Counted from the first letter of the stretch, positions 8,594-17,847 are shown. The stretch: DNA of 64,000 bases from Thermococcus sp. 21S7 (GCF_012027615.1 NZ_SNUT01000005.1:1-64000), one strand, 5' to 3'. Numbers and translations are program-made. Notes: generated by a model not told the origin, from the sequence alone.

Positions 8594-11500
8594 GTGAAAA
8601 AAACGGTATCCCTTATACTGATGGCTGTTTTTTTGTTCAGTTTAGTGCCCCTCGGAAAGTTCGCCAGTGCCATGTATGGGACCAAGATTATAGACGGGAG
8701 TTTAAACGACTGGAAGGCCTCAGACCTGATAGCGACCGGACAGAATAGCGGACTGGATGGAGCCAACCTCGACAGACTGTACGTTTCCTGGGACGAACAG
8801 TATCTGTATATCGCGATAAAAACAAACAACACCCAAAGCTGGGACGTTGCCTATGGAATAGGAATCGATATCGACCCCGGAACCGGTAGCGGCTATACCT
8901 CTGGCGGAGACTCTTGGGGAAGAAGCGTCGAATTCTCAGGTGGCTTTGCCCCCGACTACGAGATTTACTTCTGGTGGAGCAAGGCCAGCGGAATGGGAGC
9001 CGGCAACTTCAACACCTGGGCCGGCAGCGGCTGGGATAACAACGGCATCTCCAGCGTTGGCGGGAGCTTTGCCTACACAGGGGATACCACCACTGGCCTC
9101 CAAACGATTGAGATAAAGATTCCCTGGAGCGCCCTCGGAGGGAAACCCGACAGGATAGCCGTAATGGCATGGATTACCGGGAGCGGCGGCTCTGCAGTGG
9201 ACAGCCTACCAGCTGATCAGGCCATAGACTACGCCAACATTGGAAACGAGTGGGGCGACACGGACACATTTACCAGCATGGCGGTTGTTTACGTCGCCCC
9301 CAAGACAATAGACGGAAACCTGAGCGACTGGAGCGAGAACGAACTGGCGGCAGAGGATACAACCGGTACAGGCACTGACATGGGCAACCTCAGCAGGTTC
9401 TACGTCTCCTGGGATGACCAGTACCTCTACCTTGCCATCGAGACCAACAACACTAAGAACGGAGGAATGGCGTACGGTTTCGGAATCGACATCGACCCCG
9501 GGACTGGAAACGGCTACACGGCAGGAGGGGACGCATGGAGACGGAGCATAGAGTTCTCCAATGGATACGCGCTGGACTACGAAGTTTACTTCTGGTGGAA
9601 CGACGGCAAAGCATCAATAACCACCGCGCAGCTCAATTCATACAACGGAGGCTGGAACTGGCCGGACCTGACCGATATGGGCGGGAAGTACGGCTACACC
9701 GGGGACAGTTCAACGGGCCTTAAAACCCTCGAAGTCGCGATACCGTGGTCAGCCATCGGAGGAATGCCCCGCAAATTCGCGGTCGCCGCATGGGTAACCG
9801 GTGAAAGCGGCTCCGCCGTTGACGTACTCCCGCAGGAAGGCGCCGCCGCGGACAACGCAGACGAATGGGGCGACACCGACGTCATCACCGAGATGTCCGG
9901 GTTTGAGATGTTCATTCCGGTGCCCGAGCTTACCATCAGCGTAACCGGCCCCAGTGTCGTCGGTCTCAACAGAACGGCCATATACAACGTCACAGTGAAA
10001 AACCTCGGTTCCCTTCCGGCATCCGGTGTCGAGGTCAAGGTGTATCTCAACGATACACCCCTCTCCAATTGGACGATTAGCCTCAGCGCCGGAGAGGAGC
10101 GAGAACTGACATTCGTATGGAAGCCAAACGAAACCGGACGGTACATTCTAAAGGCAACCGTGGACGAGGACAACCTCATAAAAGAAGCCAACGAGGACAA
10201 CAATGCCTTTGAGATGGGAGTCAACGTGATGTGGGTTGGGGACATCGACGTCGACGGAGACCCCACCGACTGGCCCGAGGTAAGTCTCGCACCCAACTCG
10301 TACACAGTCCAGGATGGAGTCTTCATCTGGAATGATGCCTCGGGAGATCAAAGAACCGACAAGGATCAATATCTGCCGGGCAAGAGGTCCTCACACGCAG
10401 ACCTAACTGAAGTTGGCGTTACCAAAGACGACAGGTACATTTACTTCCTGTTCAAGTTCAGGAACATGAGCAACATAAAAATCGGGGACAACGGAGCGAC
10501 GTTCATAGCGGTTCCGATAGACTACAAAGATGATGGAGCGGACTGGTTCGCTGGCCAGATGGACACGAAGACCGTTATCAGCTGGAACCTCCAGATGGTG
10601 ATAAACCTGTGCAGTGACCAGCACACGGGACAAACCCATGCCGTTGCACCCGGAGGGAGCGGCCTCAAATCGCTCCTGTACTTCGTTAACGCGAACGGAG
10701 AAATCGTACCCGTGGAAGACTCCATAATAGGGGTTGATCTATCCAAGAATACAGTTGAAGTCGGGATTCCGCTGGAAGTCTTCGGGGACGCCCGGACATT
10801 TAGATTCCAGGTTGCCACGGGATTCAGCTACGGGGAGGGCGTCTGGAACTTCGGCGACCCAATGCACAATGACGGTATAAGCGACATCGTTGATACCATA
10901 AGCACCGAGAACACGGCCGATGAACTGATCGACAACGTCCCGGACGTGTACATTACCATCAAGTTCAACTCCATAGTGGAAAGTGCAGACGTTCTCTCAA
11001 TGAAGGAGGTGAGGGAACGGGAAAGGATAGAGAAACTGCACTCAACAATAATCTCCATTGGAAAGTACTACGGTCCGTATCACTTTGAGGAAGATTACAG
11101 CAGATACACGGAGATAGCGGCAGAACTCGGCAACATGTCGCTACCCGAAGACGTTACGAAGAGACTCAGCGAGCTCCAGAATAAAGTCGCGGATTTACTA
11201 AAGATGTACAACGGTGGAAGGGAACTAATGAACAGGGATGCAGAGTTTGCGGGTGCCCTTAAGATATACCGCGCATACACCGGCCTCAAGAAAATCGTCG
11301 GAGAGATGGAGGAGATCCTCAGAAAGGCCCAGGAGGGCGAATACGCGCGCGAGAAATACATGGAGGAACTCGCCAAGAACCTCACCAAGGACATAGACGG
11401 CAACCTCAACGACTGGGGCGTGGAGCCGCTTGCCGCTGACGATACAGGCTTCGGTCAGAACGGCGCCAACCTTAAGGCACTCTACGTTGACTACGACGAC

Positions 11501-12013
11501 CGGTTCCTGTACATAGCCCTCACCACCGAGAACAAGGCATCATGGAGGGTCTCCTACGGCATAGCACTGGACTACCGGGACGGTGGATACACGACCGGAA
11601 CCGATGCCTGGGGCAGGAAGGTGAGCTTTACCGGCGGAGTTGACGCCCAGCTCTACTTCTTCTGGAACGGGGAGTTCTTCGGCGACAAGGGAACCGGCAA
11701 CATAACCAGCGCCCAGCTCGCACTCTGGAACGGCACCGCCTGGAAGTACGAAGACCTCAAGTGGGTAGGGTTCTACGCCTACACCGGCGGCGCCGAGAAC
11801 GGACTCCAGACCCTGGAGATAGCGATTCCGTGGACGGCCATCGGGGGAGAGCCCGAGAAGCTGAGAATCGTTGCCTACGTGACCGGACAGGGCGGCGGGG
11901 ACTCGGCCGTTGACGTACTGCCGCTCCAGGATGCCGTTAAGGACAACGCGCCGGGCGATGAATGGGGAGACGCGGACACGTTCTCGGAGTTTGCCGTGGT
12001 CACGATTGAGTGA
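8594..12013 (+). CDS. Secreted multidomain carbohydrate-binding-type protein (three glucodextranase-C/DOMON-like domains plus CARDB)
   Basis: This 1139-residue exported protein starts with a signal peptide (about residues 1-26). GTG 8594 is preferred over GTG 8585 because GGGGGTG at 8581-8587 then becomes its ribosome site. Domain order: two tandem DOMON-like beta-sandwich units (about 32-235 and 238-440, each opening with DG-L-DW and holding SWD-QYLYIA), a CARDB domain (about 443-545), a diverged DOMON-like unit (about 549-790), a helical segment (about 800-925) and a third typical DOMON-like unit (about 932-1139). These domains occur behind the catalytic part of thermococcal amylopullulanases, but no GH57 or GH13 catalytic domain is present here. 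Shared Tgr control with the glucanotransferase suggests starch binding at the cell surface (inference). Confidence 0.85.
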   Translation: MKKTVSLILMAVFLFSLVPLGKFASAMYGTKIIDGSLNDWKASDLIATGQNSGLDGANLDRLYVSWDEQYLYIAIKTNNTQSWDVAYGIGIDIDPGTGSGYTSGGDSWGRSVEFSGGFAPDYEIYFWWSKASGMGAGNFNTWAGSGWDNNGISSVGGSFAYTGDTTTGLQTIEIKIPWSALGGKPDRIAVMAWITGSGGSAVDSLPADQAIDYANIGNEWGDTDTFTSMAVVYVAPKTIDGNLSDWSENELAAEDTTGTGTDMGNLSRFYVSWDDQYLYLAIETNNTKNGGMAYGFGIDIDPGTGNGYTAGGDAWRRSIEFSNGYALDYEVYFWWNDGKASITTAQLNSYNGGWNWPDLTDMGGKYGYTGDSSTGLKTLEVAIPWSAIGGMPRKFAVAAWVTGESGSAVDVLPQEGAAADNADEWGDTDVITEMSGFEMFIPVPELTISVTGPSVVGLNRTAIYNVTVKNLGSLPASGVEVKVYLNDTPLSNWTISLSAGEERELTFVWKPNETGRYILKATVDEDNLIKEANEDNNAFEMGVNVMWVGDIDVDGDPTDWPEVSLAPNSYTVQDGVFIWNDASGDQRTDKDQYLPGKRSSHADLTEVGVTKDDRYIYFLFKFRNMSNIKIGDNGATFIAVPIDYKDDGADWFAGQMDTKTVISWNLQMVINLCSDQHTGQTHAVAPGGSGLKSLLYFVNANGEIVPVEDSIIGVDLSKNTVEVGIPLEVFGDARTFRFQVATGFSYGEGVWNFGDPMHNDGISDIVDTISTENTADELIDNVPDVYITIKFNSIVESADVLSMKEVRERERIEKLHSTIISIGKYYGPYHFEEDYSRYTEIAAELGNMSLPEDVTKRLSELQNKVADLLKMYNGGRELMNRDAEFAGALKIYRAYTGLKKIVGEMEEILRKAQEGEYAREKYMEELAKNLTKDIDGNLNDWGVEPLAADDTGFGQNGANLKALYVDYDDRFLYIALTTENKASWRVSYGIALDYRDGGYTTGTDAWGRKVSFTGGVDAQLYFFWNGEFFGDKGTGNITSAQLALWNGTAWKYEDLKWVGFYAYTGGAENGLQTLEIAIPWTAIGGEPEKLRIVAYVTGQGGGDSAVDVLPLQDAVKDNAPGDEWGDADTFSEFAVVTIE

Positions 12014-12044
12014 CCATCTTTTTCTGTATTCTTGCATTTTTTCC
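12014..12044 (+). terminator. T-rich terminator
   Basis: Two T runs (CTTTTTC near 12018 and ATTTTTTCC near 12038) follow the stop of the secreted protein, in a 31-base gap between convergent genes. This is the usual archaeal intrinsic terminator composition. Confidence 0.6.
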
Positions 12045-12698
12045 TCAGAGGGAAATAAAGCCCGCAAGGTACAGTGCTATCGCTATCGCAAGCTGGTTGG
12101 AGAAGTTATCGTCCAGCTGATTGGCGGGGTTTCCACCAGGGGGCAGACCGTAGAGCTCAACAAGGGCCCCGATTAACGAACCGATAACAGCCAAGAAGGG
12201 GCCGACCAGGGGGCACAGAATCAGCACGCCGGAGAGGAAGTAGGCGAGACTCCCCTCAAGGCTCTTTCCGTTGCTGAAGCGGTGCCTGCCCAGGGATTTC
12301 CCGATTATAGCAGCGAGGGCATCCCCAACCGTGGCGACGGTGATGGCGCCGATGGCTATCTCCCCCGGGAAAAAGTATACCACTATGAAGGCCGCCGCTG
12401 CAAAGTATATGTGCGCCGCCACGCGATAGCGCTCGTGGCTCCGGGTTATCTCGTCGATCTGCTTCTCAAGAACCTCCACGCGCTCCATGACGTCGTTGTC
12501 CACGTATATCTTGAGCCTCCTCTTTATGTTGTCCCTCAGCTCCTCGATTATCCTGAAGGGCTCCAGCACAACGAAGATGAAGAACGCCAGGCCAACGAAC
12601 GTGAGCGTGAGATCCCGCCCGAAGAGGAGATAAAAGGCCGGAACCAGCAGCCCGGTGAGGTGGAGGGACTTACGCTTCAGCTCGCTTTTCATGCTCAT
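12045..12698 (-). CDS. Dolichol/polyprenol kinase-like membrane protein (CTP-dependent family)
   Basis: This 217-residue protein has six or seven membrane spans. The C-terminal signature GDALAAIIGKSLGRHRF...GKSLEGS is typical of the dolichol kinase and phosphatidate cytidylyltransferase superfamily. It would phosphorylate a polyprenol or a related isoprenoid lipid with CTP, feeding the lipid carrier of surface glycan synthesis or archaeal lipid synthesis. A charged loop (about 65-95) joins the halves. The start ATG lies inside the 3' end of the HAD gene (29-base overlap) behind GGAGGTGAT, so the two form an operon. The exact lipid substrate cannot be read from sequence. Confidence 0.75.
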   Translation of the reverse strand: MSMKSELKRKSLHLTGLLVPAFYLLFGRDLTLTFVGLAFFIFVVLEPFRIIEELRDNIKRRLKIYVDNDVMERVEVLEKQIDEITRSHERYRVAAHIYFAAAAFIVVYFFPGEIAIGAITVATVGDALAAIIGKSLGRHRFSNGKSLEGSLAYFLSGVLILCPLVGPFLAVIGSLIGALVELYGLPPGGNPANQLDDNFSNQLAIAIALYLAGFISL

Positions 12699-13368
12699 TC
12701 CTTATCACCTCCAGCGCCTCCATAAGGTTCCTCACCACGTAGTCCGCGTGCCTGGGGCGCCTCCCCTTGAAGTATCCCCTGCCAACGAGTATCGTGGTCG
12801 CACCTACCTCCTTCCCGCCCCTCATGTCTGTATCGTCCCTGTCCCCGACCATGTAAACCTCGTCCTCGTGCGGAAAGAGCCGCCTGGCCAGGCGGAAGTT
12901 GTGGGGATCGAGCTTGCTGTGCCCGGTCTCGCCGCTTATTATGAGGGCGTCGAAGTAGTCCTTTATGCCAAGGTATTCGAGCTTCTTCCTCTGCCACCGA
13001 GTCGAGGAGTCCGTCACCAGGACCACCTTGGCACCCATGCGTTTCAGCGCCTCAAGGAAAGGCACCGCATCCGGGAAGAGCCGGAGGTTGGAGAAGAACA
13101 CCCTGTCTATGAGTTCCTGCATCTCCTCAAGCTCCTCCGGAGGAACCCTGGCGTAGACCTTCTCCAGGAGGTTCTCCACGATTTTGTCCAGGTCCATCAT
13201 GTGGATTTCCCGCGACTGCTCCAGCTCACGGTACCTGGCGGTGAGTATGTAGAAGAAAGCCTTAAACTTCCTCCGTTTCAGCAGAAAGGGAATAAGGCGG
13301 ATTATCGTGTACTTCCCGGCCTCCCACGTGTTGCACAAGGTATCGTCGAGGTCAACGAGCACGAGCAT
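12670..13368 (-). CDS. HAD-superfamily hydrolase
   Basis: This 232-residue soluble phosphatase-like protein has motif I LVDLDDTLCNT (nucleophile Asp and acid/base Asp two residues on). Motif II is VLVTDSST, and motif IV is MVGDRDDTDMRGG with conserved metal-binding acids. A helical cap lies between motifs I and II (about 20-85). ATG 13368 is chosen because residues before it would be antisense to the divergent DUF131 gene. The substrate is unknown. Its operon partner is the polyprenol kinase-like gene. Confidence 0.85.
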   Translation of the reverse strand: MLVLVDLDDTLCNTWEAGKYTIIRLIPFLLKRRKFKAFFYILTARYRELEQSREIHMMDLDKIVENLLEKVYARVPPEELEEMQELIDRVFFSNLRLFPDAVPFLEALKRMGAKVVLVTDSSTRWQRKKLEYLGIKDYFDALIISGETGHSKLDPHNFRLARRLFPHEDEVYMVGDRDDTDMRGGKEVGATTILVGRGYFKGRRPRHADYVVRNLMEALEVIRNEHEKRAEA

Positions 13369-13441
13369 ATTAGAGAATCCCTCCCCCGGGTTTAAATCCT
13401 TTGGGTTAAGTTTTAAAAGATGAGGGGAAAGTCTCCAACGT

Positions 13442-13693
13442 ATGGACAAGGGAAGCCTGCTCATAATGACGGGCATGGGAATGATAATGCTCGGATTCTT
13501 GCTAGTCTTTATTGGAACGGCCATCTCGGCCCTCGGCGGCGGGGGCGAGGTGGAGGGCGGCGGGGTCATAATGATAGGACCGATACCGATAGTCTTCGGA
13601 ACGAGCAGAAGCGCCGCGGGAATAGCCATAGTACTGGCGATAATCCTCATGGCGCTCTGGGTGATAGGTGCTCTACTCATGAGGAGGGGATGA
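13442..13693 (+). CDS. DUF131 (TIGR00304) family small membrane protein
   Basis: This is an 83-residue protein with two membrane spans (about 7-30 and 58-80) joined by a glycine-rich loop (GGGGEVEGGGVIMIGPIPIVFG). The GPIPIVFG loop and the size fit the archaeal DUF131 family, whose function is unknown. Its TGA is one base from the GTG of the antiporter gene, so the pair is probably one transcript. A TATA-like TTTTAAAAG lies about 20-30 bases upstream. Confidence 0.75.
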   Translation: MDKGSLLIMTGMGMIMLGFLLVFIGTAISALGGGGEVEGGGVIMIGPIPIVFGTSRSAAGIAIVLAIILMALWVIGALLMRRG

Positions 13694-13694
13694 C

Positions 13695-14870
13695 GTGGAC
13701 TTCCTGCTGGCCCTGGCAATTCTCCTCGTGGTTGCGAAGAGCATCGAGTGGCTCTTCGAGAAGGCCGAGATACACCCGATAATAGCCCACGTGCTGACGG
13801 GAATACTCCTCGGCCCCTTCATCCTGGGCATCATAGAGCCGAGCGAGGAGCTGGGCGTCCTTGCGAGGTTCGGGCTCATAATGATGATGCTCTACATGGG
13901 GCTCACCAGCAACTTCTCGGCGATAGCGCAGAACACCAAGAAGGCCATCGTCGTGGCCAGCCTGGGGGTTGCCGCCTCGTTCATCCTGGGGTTCCTAACA
14001 GTCGAGTACTTCGGCAAGGGAACCACCGCCGCCATCTTCGTGGGAATAACCCTCGGAAACACCGCGATAGAGGTCACGAGCGGAATCCTCGTTAAGGAGC
14101 GCGTTAAGAGGGAGGTCTCGTCGATCCTCATGGGTGCGGCGTTCGCCGACGACATAATGGCAGTCTACCTGATAGGCATCATAACCGCGATGGCCGGCGG
14201 GAGCCTGGATGCCCTATCCTTCGGAATCCTGACCGTCAAGATATTCGCCTTCATCGGAGCGACGCTCCTCATCTCGGAGTACGTCTTCAAGAGGGCGAAG
14301 TGGTTCTACTCGATCGTCCGGAACCTGAACGTCTTCTTCACCTTCACACTCATCCTCACCTTTGCGCTGGCGATAATAGCGGAGAAGGCCGGCCTGAACC
14401 AGATAATCGGCGCATATCTGGCGGGGCTTACGATAAGCAGGCTCCGCGAGAGAAAGGACCCGCTCGTGGTCACGAGGATAAAGCTGAACGAGCTGATCGA
14501 AGACCTCCAGGTGGTGCTCACCGAGTTCTTCATACCGCTGTTCTTCATCTACGTCGGCCTGATGTTCAATCCGCCAACGGCGAGCATAAGCCTGGCCCTC
14601 ATAGCGGCCCTCTACCTCGCTGCCGTCCTAGGGAAGCTCATCGGCTGCGGCCTGGGGAGCAGGCTCTTCGGCCTCGGCTGGAGGGAGTCAATCCTAGTGG
14701 GCATTGGAATGGGCGGAAGGGGAAGCCTGGAGCTGGCCATACTCACCTTCGGCCTCACCACCGGGCTGATAGACCAGGTCCTGTTCGCCAGCGTCATAGT
14801 GGTCTCGATGCTGACTGCACTGACGACACCGCTGTTCTTTAAGACCTACATCAAAAGGGCAAAAGCTTAA
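13695..14870 (+). CDS. Cation:proton antiporter, CPA2 (KefB-type) family
   Basis: This 391-residue protein has about twelve membrane spans and the CPA2 fold. The signature AFADDIMAVYLIG carries the paired aspartates that exchange cation for proton. The conserved LGPFILGIIEPS and the late GMGGRGSLELAIL segment also fit. No C-terminal TrkA-N or TrkA-C regulatory domain is present, so this is the short form. The GTG start is preceded by AGGAGGGG. The ion (sodium or potassium) cannot be told from the sequence. Confidence 0.88.
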   Translation: MDFLLALAILLVVAKSIEWLFEKAEIHPIIAHVLTGILLGPFILGIIEPSEELGVLARFGLIMMMLYMGLTSNFSAIAQNTKKAIVVASLGVAASFILGFLTVEYFGKGTTAAIFVGITLGNTAIEVTSGILVKERVKREVSSILMGAAFADDIMAVYLIGIITAMAGGSLDALSFGILTVKIFAFIGATLLISEYVFKRAKWFYSIVRNLNVFFTFTLILTFALAIIAEKAGLNQIIGAYLAGLTISRLRERKDPLVVTRIKLNELIEDLQVVLTEFFIPLFFIYVGLMFNPPTASISLALIAALYLAAVLGKLIGCGLGSRLFGLGWRESILVGIGMGGRGSLELAILTFGLTTGLIDQVLFASVIVVSMLTALTTPLFFKTYIKRAKA

Positions 14871-14907
14871 ATTCATACCGGACGACTAGTGCCAGGCTGG
14901 TGAGAGG

Positions 14908-16056
14908 ATGTTCCCGAGGAGAGGCGCGAGCGAGGAAGAGGTTCTGGAGGAGCTTGAGGAAAAAACGTCGCCCGACCTTACCTTCGATTCGGGGAGGATA
15001 CTCGGTTCGATGTGCACGTACCCGCATCCCTTCGCCCTCAAAGTCGTCCGCCGCTACATTGACAGAAACCTGGGCGACCCTGGATTGCACGTCGGGAGCC
15101 AGAGGATCGAGGAAGAGGCCATAGAAATGCTCTCGAACCTCCTCGGCCTTGAGAGGGGCTACGGGCACATAGTTTCCGGCGGAACCGAGGCGAACATCTT
15201 AGCGGTCAGGGCCTTCCGGAACCTAGCGGGCGTTGAGAAACCGGAGCTCATTCTGCCCGAGAGCGCTCACTTCTCTTTCCTGAAGGCGAGCGAGATGCTC
15301 GGCGTTAAGCTCGTCTGGGCGGAGCTGAATAAAGACTACTCGGTCAACGTTAGGGACGTCGAGGAGAAGATTACCGAGGACACGATTGGGATAGTCGGAA
15401 TAGCCGGAACCACCGGTTTGGGAGTCGTTGACGACATCCCTGCCCTGAGCGACCTGGCCCTGGACTACGGCCTTCCCCTCCACGTGGATGCCGCCTTCGG
15501 GGGCTTCGTGATACCCTTCGCAAAAGCTTTAGGCTACGAGATTCCGGACTTCGACTTCAGGCTCAAGGGCGTGAAGAGCGTAACGATAGACCCTCACAAG
15601 ATGGGCATGGTTCCGATTCCAGCGGGGGGAATAATCTTCAGGGAGAAGAGATTTCTGGAGGCGATAAGCGTTCCGGCGCCGTATCTTGCCGGTGGAAAGG
15701 TGTGGCAGGCCACGATAACAGGGACCCGTCCAGGCGCGAGCGCTTTAGCGGTGTGGGCGATGATCAAGCACCTCGGCTTCGAGGGTTACATGGAGGTAGT
15801 GAGAAAAGCCATGGAGCTGAGCCGGTGGTTTGCCGGGGAGCTCAAGAAAATACCGGGCGTTTATCTGATCAGGGAGCCGGTTCTCAACATAGTGTCCTTC
15901 GGAACCGAGAACCTTGAGGAAGTGGAGGAGGAGCTGAAGAGGCGCGGCTGGGGCATAAGCGCCCACAGGGGCTACATCAGAATCGTCATGATGCCCCACG
16001 TGAGGAGAGAGCACTTGGAAGAGTTTTTGAGGGATTTGAGGGAAGTTATTCCGTAA
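14908..16056 (+). CDS. mfnA: PLP-dependent aspartate/tyrosine decarboxylase (MfnA family)
   Basis: This 382-residue group II decarboxylase has Lys231 in DPHKMG as the Schiff-base lysine, Asp194 (HVDAAFGG) pairing the PLP nitrogen, and His121 stacking on the ring. In Thermococcus the orthologue has been reported to decarboxylate L-aspartate to beta-alanine for coenzyme A, while in methanogens MfnA makes tyramine. Aspartate is therefore the likelier substrate here (from memory). GGTGAGAGG sits directly before the ATG. An IS607-type element begins within a few bases of its stop codon and is convergent with it. Confidence 0.9.
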   Translation: MFPRRGASEEEVLEELEEKTSPDLTFDSGRILGSMCTYPHPFALKVVRRYIDRNLGDPGLHVGSQRIEEEAIEMLSNLLGLERGYGHIVSGGTEANILAVRAFRNLAGVEKPELILPESAHFSFLKASEMLGVKLVWAELNKDYSVNVRDVEEKITEDTIGIVGIAGTTGLGVVDDIPALSDLALDYGLPLHVDAAFGGFVIPFAKALGYEIPDFDFRLKGVKSVTIDPHKMGMVPIPAGGIIFREKRFLEAISVPAPYLAGGKVWQATITGTRPGASALAVWAMIKHLGFEGYMEVVRKAMELSRWFAGELKKIPGVYLIREPVLNIVSFGTENLEEVEEELKRRGWGISAHRGYIRIVMMPHVRREHLEEFLRDLREVIP

Positions 16057-17243
16057 CCGTTCTGGTTATCCGCTACGATTGGTTCGCAAGTTCCAAAAGT
16101 AGCGGATAACCTTCCTCCTCCGCTCATTAGAAGGCTTTCGGGGGGAACGGTGACTCCCCACATCTTCAAGGCTCTCAAACGAACATTCCAAGAGCCGATA
16201 ACGTCTCTATCAGCCTCAAACCCACAATTCAAACACTTCACAATCCTGCCCCCATTCGGGCTTAACTTACCCCCACACACCGGGCACAGGGAGGAAGTAT
16301 GAGCAGGATTCACGAAAACAACCCTAACACCCTTTAATTTCGCCTTGTATTCGATAATGCTTTGAAGCTTCCGAAAACTCCACCTGTGGAGTCTTCCATT
16401 TATCTCGGCGGAATACCTGATTGACTCTCTGATTTTCGTTAAATCCTCTAAAGCAATCCCACCATATTTTTCCGCCAACTCGACGATTTTGTTGGCGAGC
16501 TTATGATACAAGTCGTTAAGCCTGTTCTTCTCCCTCCGCCCGTATTTTTCAAGGAGTTCTTTTCTCTTTCTTCCAGCCCTAATTTTCTGTTGGATTTTTC
16601 TCCTTTTCACGAAATAACCAGTCCTAATCTCCCGCTCGTGGGTGGTGATTTGAACGAATTCCCCGTTTGGAAGGGAAAGGGTAACGTTGTTCTCGTTCAA
16701 GTCCACGCCGACAAAGGCTTTCGGCTCTTTAACCTCAACGTCTTTAGAGAAGACGACGTTTAGAAATGTCCCTTTCGGCGTTCTCACTAACCACGCTTGG
16801 CCAACCTTCCAGCCCTTGAACTTCTCGTGGTATTTGGCCGGGTAAAACTCTAACTGGATTCGTCCCCTGGGAGTGGAGAGTTTTACTGTTCCCTTCTCCA
16901 AGTCGAGTTTGAACAGGTGGTCGTCGAGCATTATGACTTCTTTTTTGAATGCCGGCTTTCCCTTGGCCTTTCCCTTCTTTCTCCGCTTTCTAAAGCTTTT
17001 GAAGATTGCAGTCGCCATTTGACAACCCGTGTAAAGGTAGTGACTCGGTAGTTCTGGATACTCTTTCCGGAGGCTCTTGTAAGTTTCCTTTTTCAGCCGG
17101 TAAAAGCTGGTAACGTTGTTTTCGAAAGCGTAAGTGATGAGAAAGTTCACGATTTCCCGGTAAGTTTTGAAGAGGACATCTAATCCTTCTGGCGTTTTCT
17201 TGAGTTTGAATTTTGCCGTGAGTTTAATTGTCTCTGAGGGCAT
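15972..17243 (-). CDS. tnpB: TnpB RNA-guided nuclease (IS607 element)
   Basis: TnpB is an omega-RNA-guided DNA nuclease related to the ancestor of Cas12. The catalytic RuvC residues are intact: Asp181 (GVDLNEN), Glu266 (ALEDL) and Asp345 (ADRD). The zinc ribbon is Cys320, Cys323, Cys337 and Cys340. The protein is therefore probably active. The frame has no stop within the element: after residue 378 it reads through the right-end hairpin and then 28 codons antisense to mfnA. The natural C terminus is thus extended by host sequence. ATG 17243 overlaps the tnpA end by 20 bases. Length is 423 residues including the extension. Confidence 0.92.
   Translation of the reverse strand: MPSETIKLTAKFKLKKTPEGLDVLFKTYREIVNFLITYAFENNVTSFYRLKKETYKSLRKEYPELPSHYLYTGCQMATAIFKSFRKRRKKGKAKGKPAFKKEVIMLDDHLFKLDLEKGTVKLSTPRGRIQLEFYPAKYHEKFKGWKVGQAWLVRTPKGTFLNVVFSKDVEVKEPKAFVGVDLNENNVTLSLPNGEFVQITTHEREIRTGYFVKRRKIQQKIRAGRKRKELLEKYGRREKNRLNDLYHKLANKIVELAEKYGGIALEDLTKIRESIRYSAEINGRLHRWSFRKLQSIIEYKAKLKGVRVVFVNPAHTSSLCPVCGGKLSPNGGRIVKCLNCGFEADRDVIGSWNVRLRALKMWGVTVPPESLLMSGGGRLSATFGTCEPIVADNQNGYGITSLKSLKNSSKCSLLTWGIMTILM
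16064..16111 (-). repeat. Right-end hairpin of the IS607 element, probable omega-RNA 3' stem
   Basis: GGTTATCCGCTAC (16064-16076) and its exact complement (16099-16111) flank a 22-base loop. In TnpB systems the guide RNA scaffold ends in a right-end structure and the guide is the flanking host sequence. Here that flank is the 3' end of mfnA read on the minus strand. Confidence 0.6.
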
Positions 17244-17847
17244 TCTTTACCGCCTCGACGAGGCGTTTTTTCTTATGAGAACGAGCCCCGTAAAGCTTTC
17301 CAGCGAAGGATGTTACGATGGCTAATAAGTCCTCAACAAGTTCTTTTTCTGGTGTTTTCTCCTCATCGTCGAAGATTACTTCAATCTCAACGCCGTGAGA
17401 GTTAAAGTATTGTTCGAGGTATTTGAAGCCGAAGCGGGTGAGCCTGTCCCGGTAAGTTATGATGACTTTAGTAACTTCTCCGCTTTCGACGAGTTTGAAG
17501 AGCTGTTTTAATCCCTTCCTGTTCTCGTTCAATCCGGAAGAAATGTCCGTAATGATTTTAGCCACTTGATAACCTCTGGATGAGGAGTAATTCTTGAGGT
17601 ATTCGATTTGTCTTTCTAAGTCTTCCTTCTGGTCTCTGCTTGAAACTCTTGCGTAAATGACGACTTTATCGGGGATTTTGCCCTCAAGAATTCTCTTAAT
17701 TTCACTTTCTGGAACTCGGTATTCTTTGCCGATTCTGTGGGCTTTGAGTTTGCCTGATTTAATCCAGCGGAGGACTGTCATCTTAGAAACTCCAAGTTTC
17801 TTTGCGACTTCACCACTTCGATAAAGCTTCACCGCTCTCGCACCCAA
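17224..17847 (-). CDS. tnpA: IS607 serine recombinase TnpA
   Basis: This 207-residue recombinase catalyses transposition through a phosphoserine intermediate. An N-terminal MerR-type helix-turn-helix (SGEVAKKLGVSKMTVLRWIKS, about 11-31) is followed by the resolvase domain starting VVIYARVSSRDQ, with the catalytic serine at 69 or 70. Conserved arginines lie in ITYRDRLTRFG. The short linker between the two domains is characteristic of IS607. The length is normal and the frame is intact. It overlaps tnpB by 20 bases. Confidence 0.92.
   Translation of the reverse strand: MGARAVKLYRSGEVAKKLGVSKMTVLRWIKSGKLKAHRIGKEYRVPESEIKRILEGKIPDKVVIYARVSSRDQKEDLERQIEYLKNYSSSRGYQVAKIITDISSGLNENRKGLKQLFKLVESGEVTKVIITYRDRLTRFGFKYLEQYFNSHGVEIEVIFDDEEKTPEKELVEDLLAIVTSFAGKLYGARSHKKKRLVEAVKNALRDN

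Noticed and set aside
12670-13719. N-terminal extension of the HAD hydrolase to 349 residues
   Set aside because: The first 117 residues are antisense to the DUF131 gene and proline/serine-rich; the HAD fold starts at ATG 13368.
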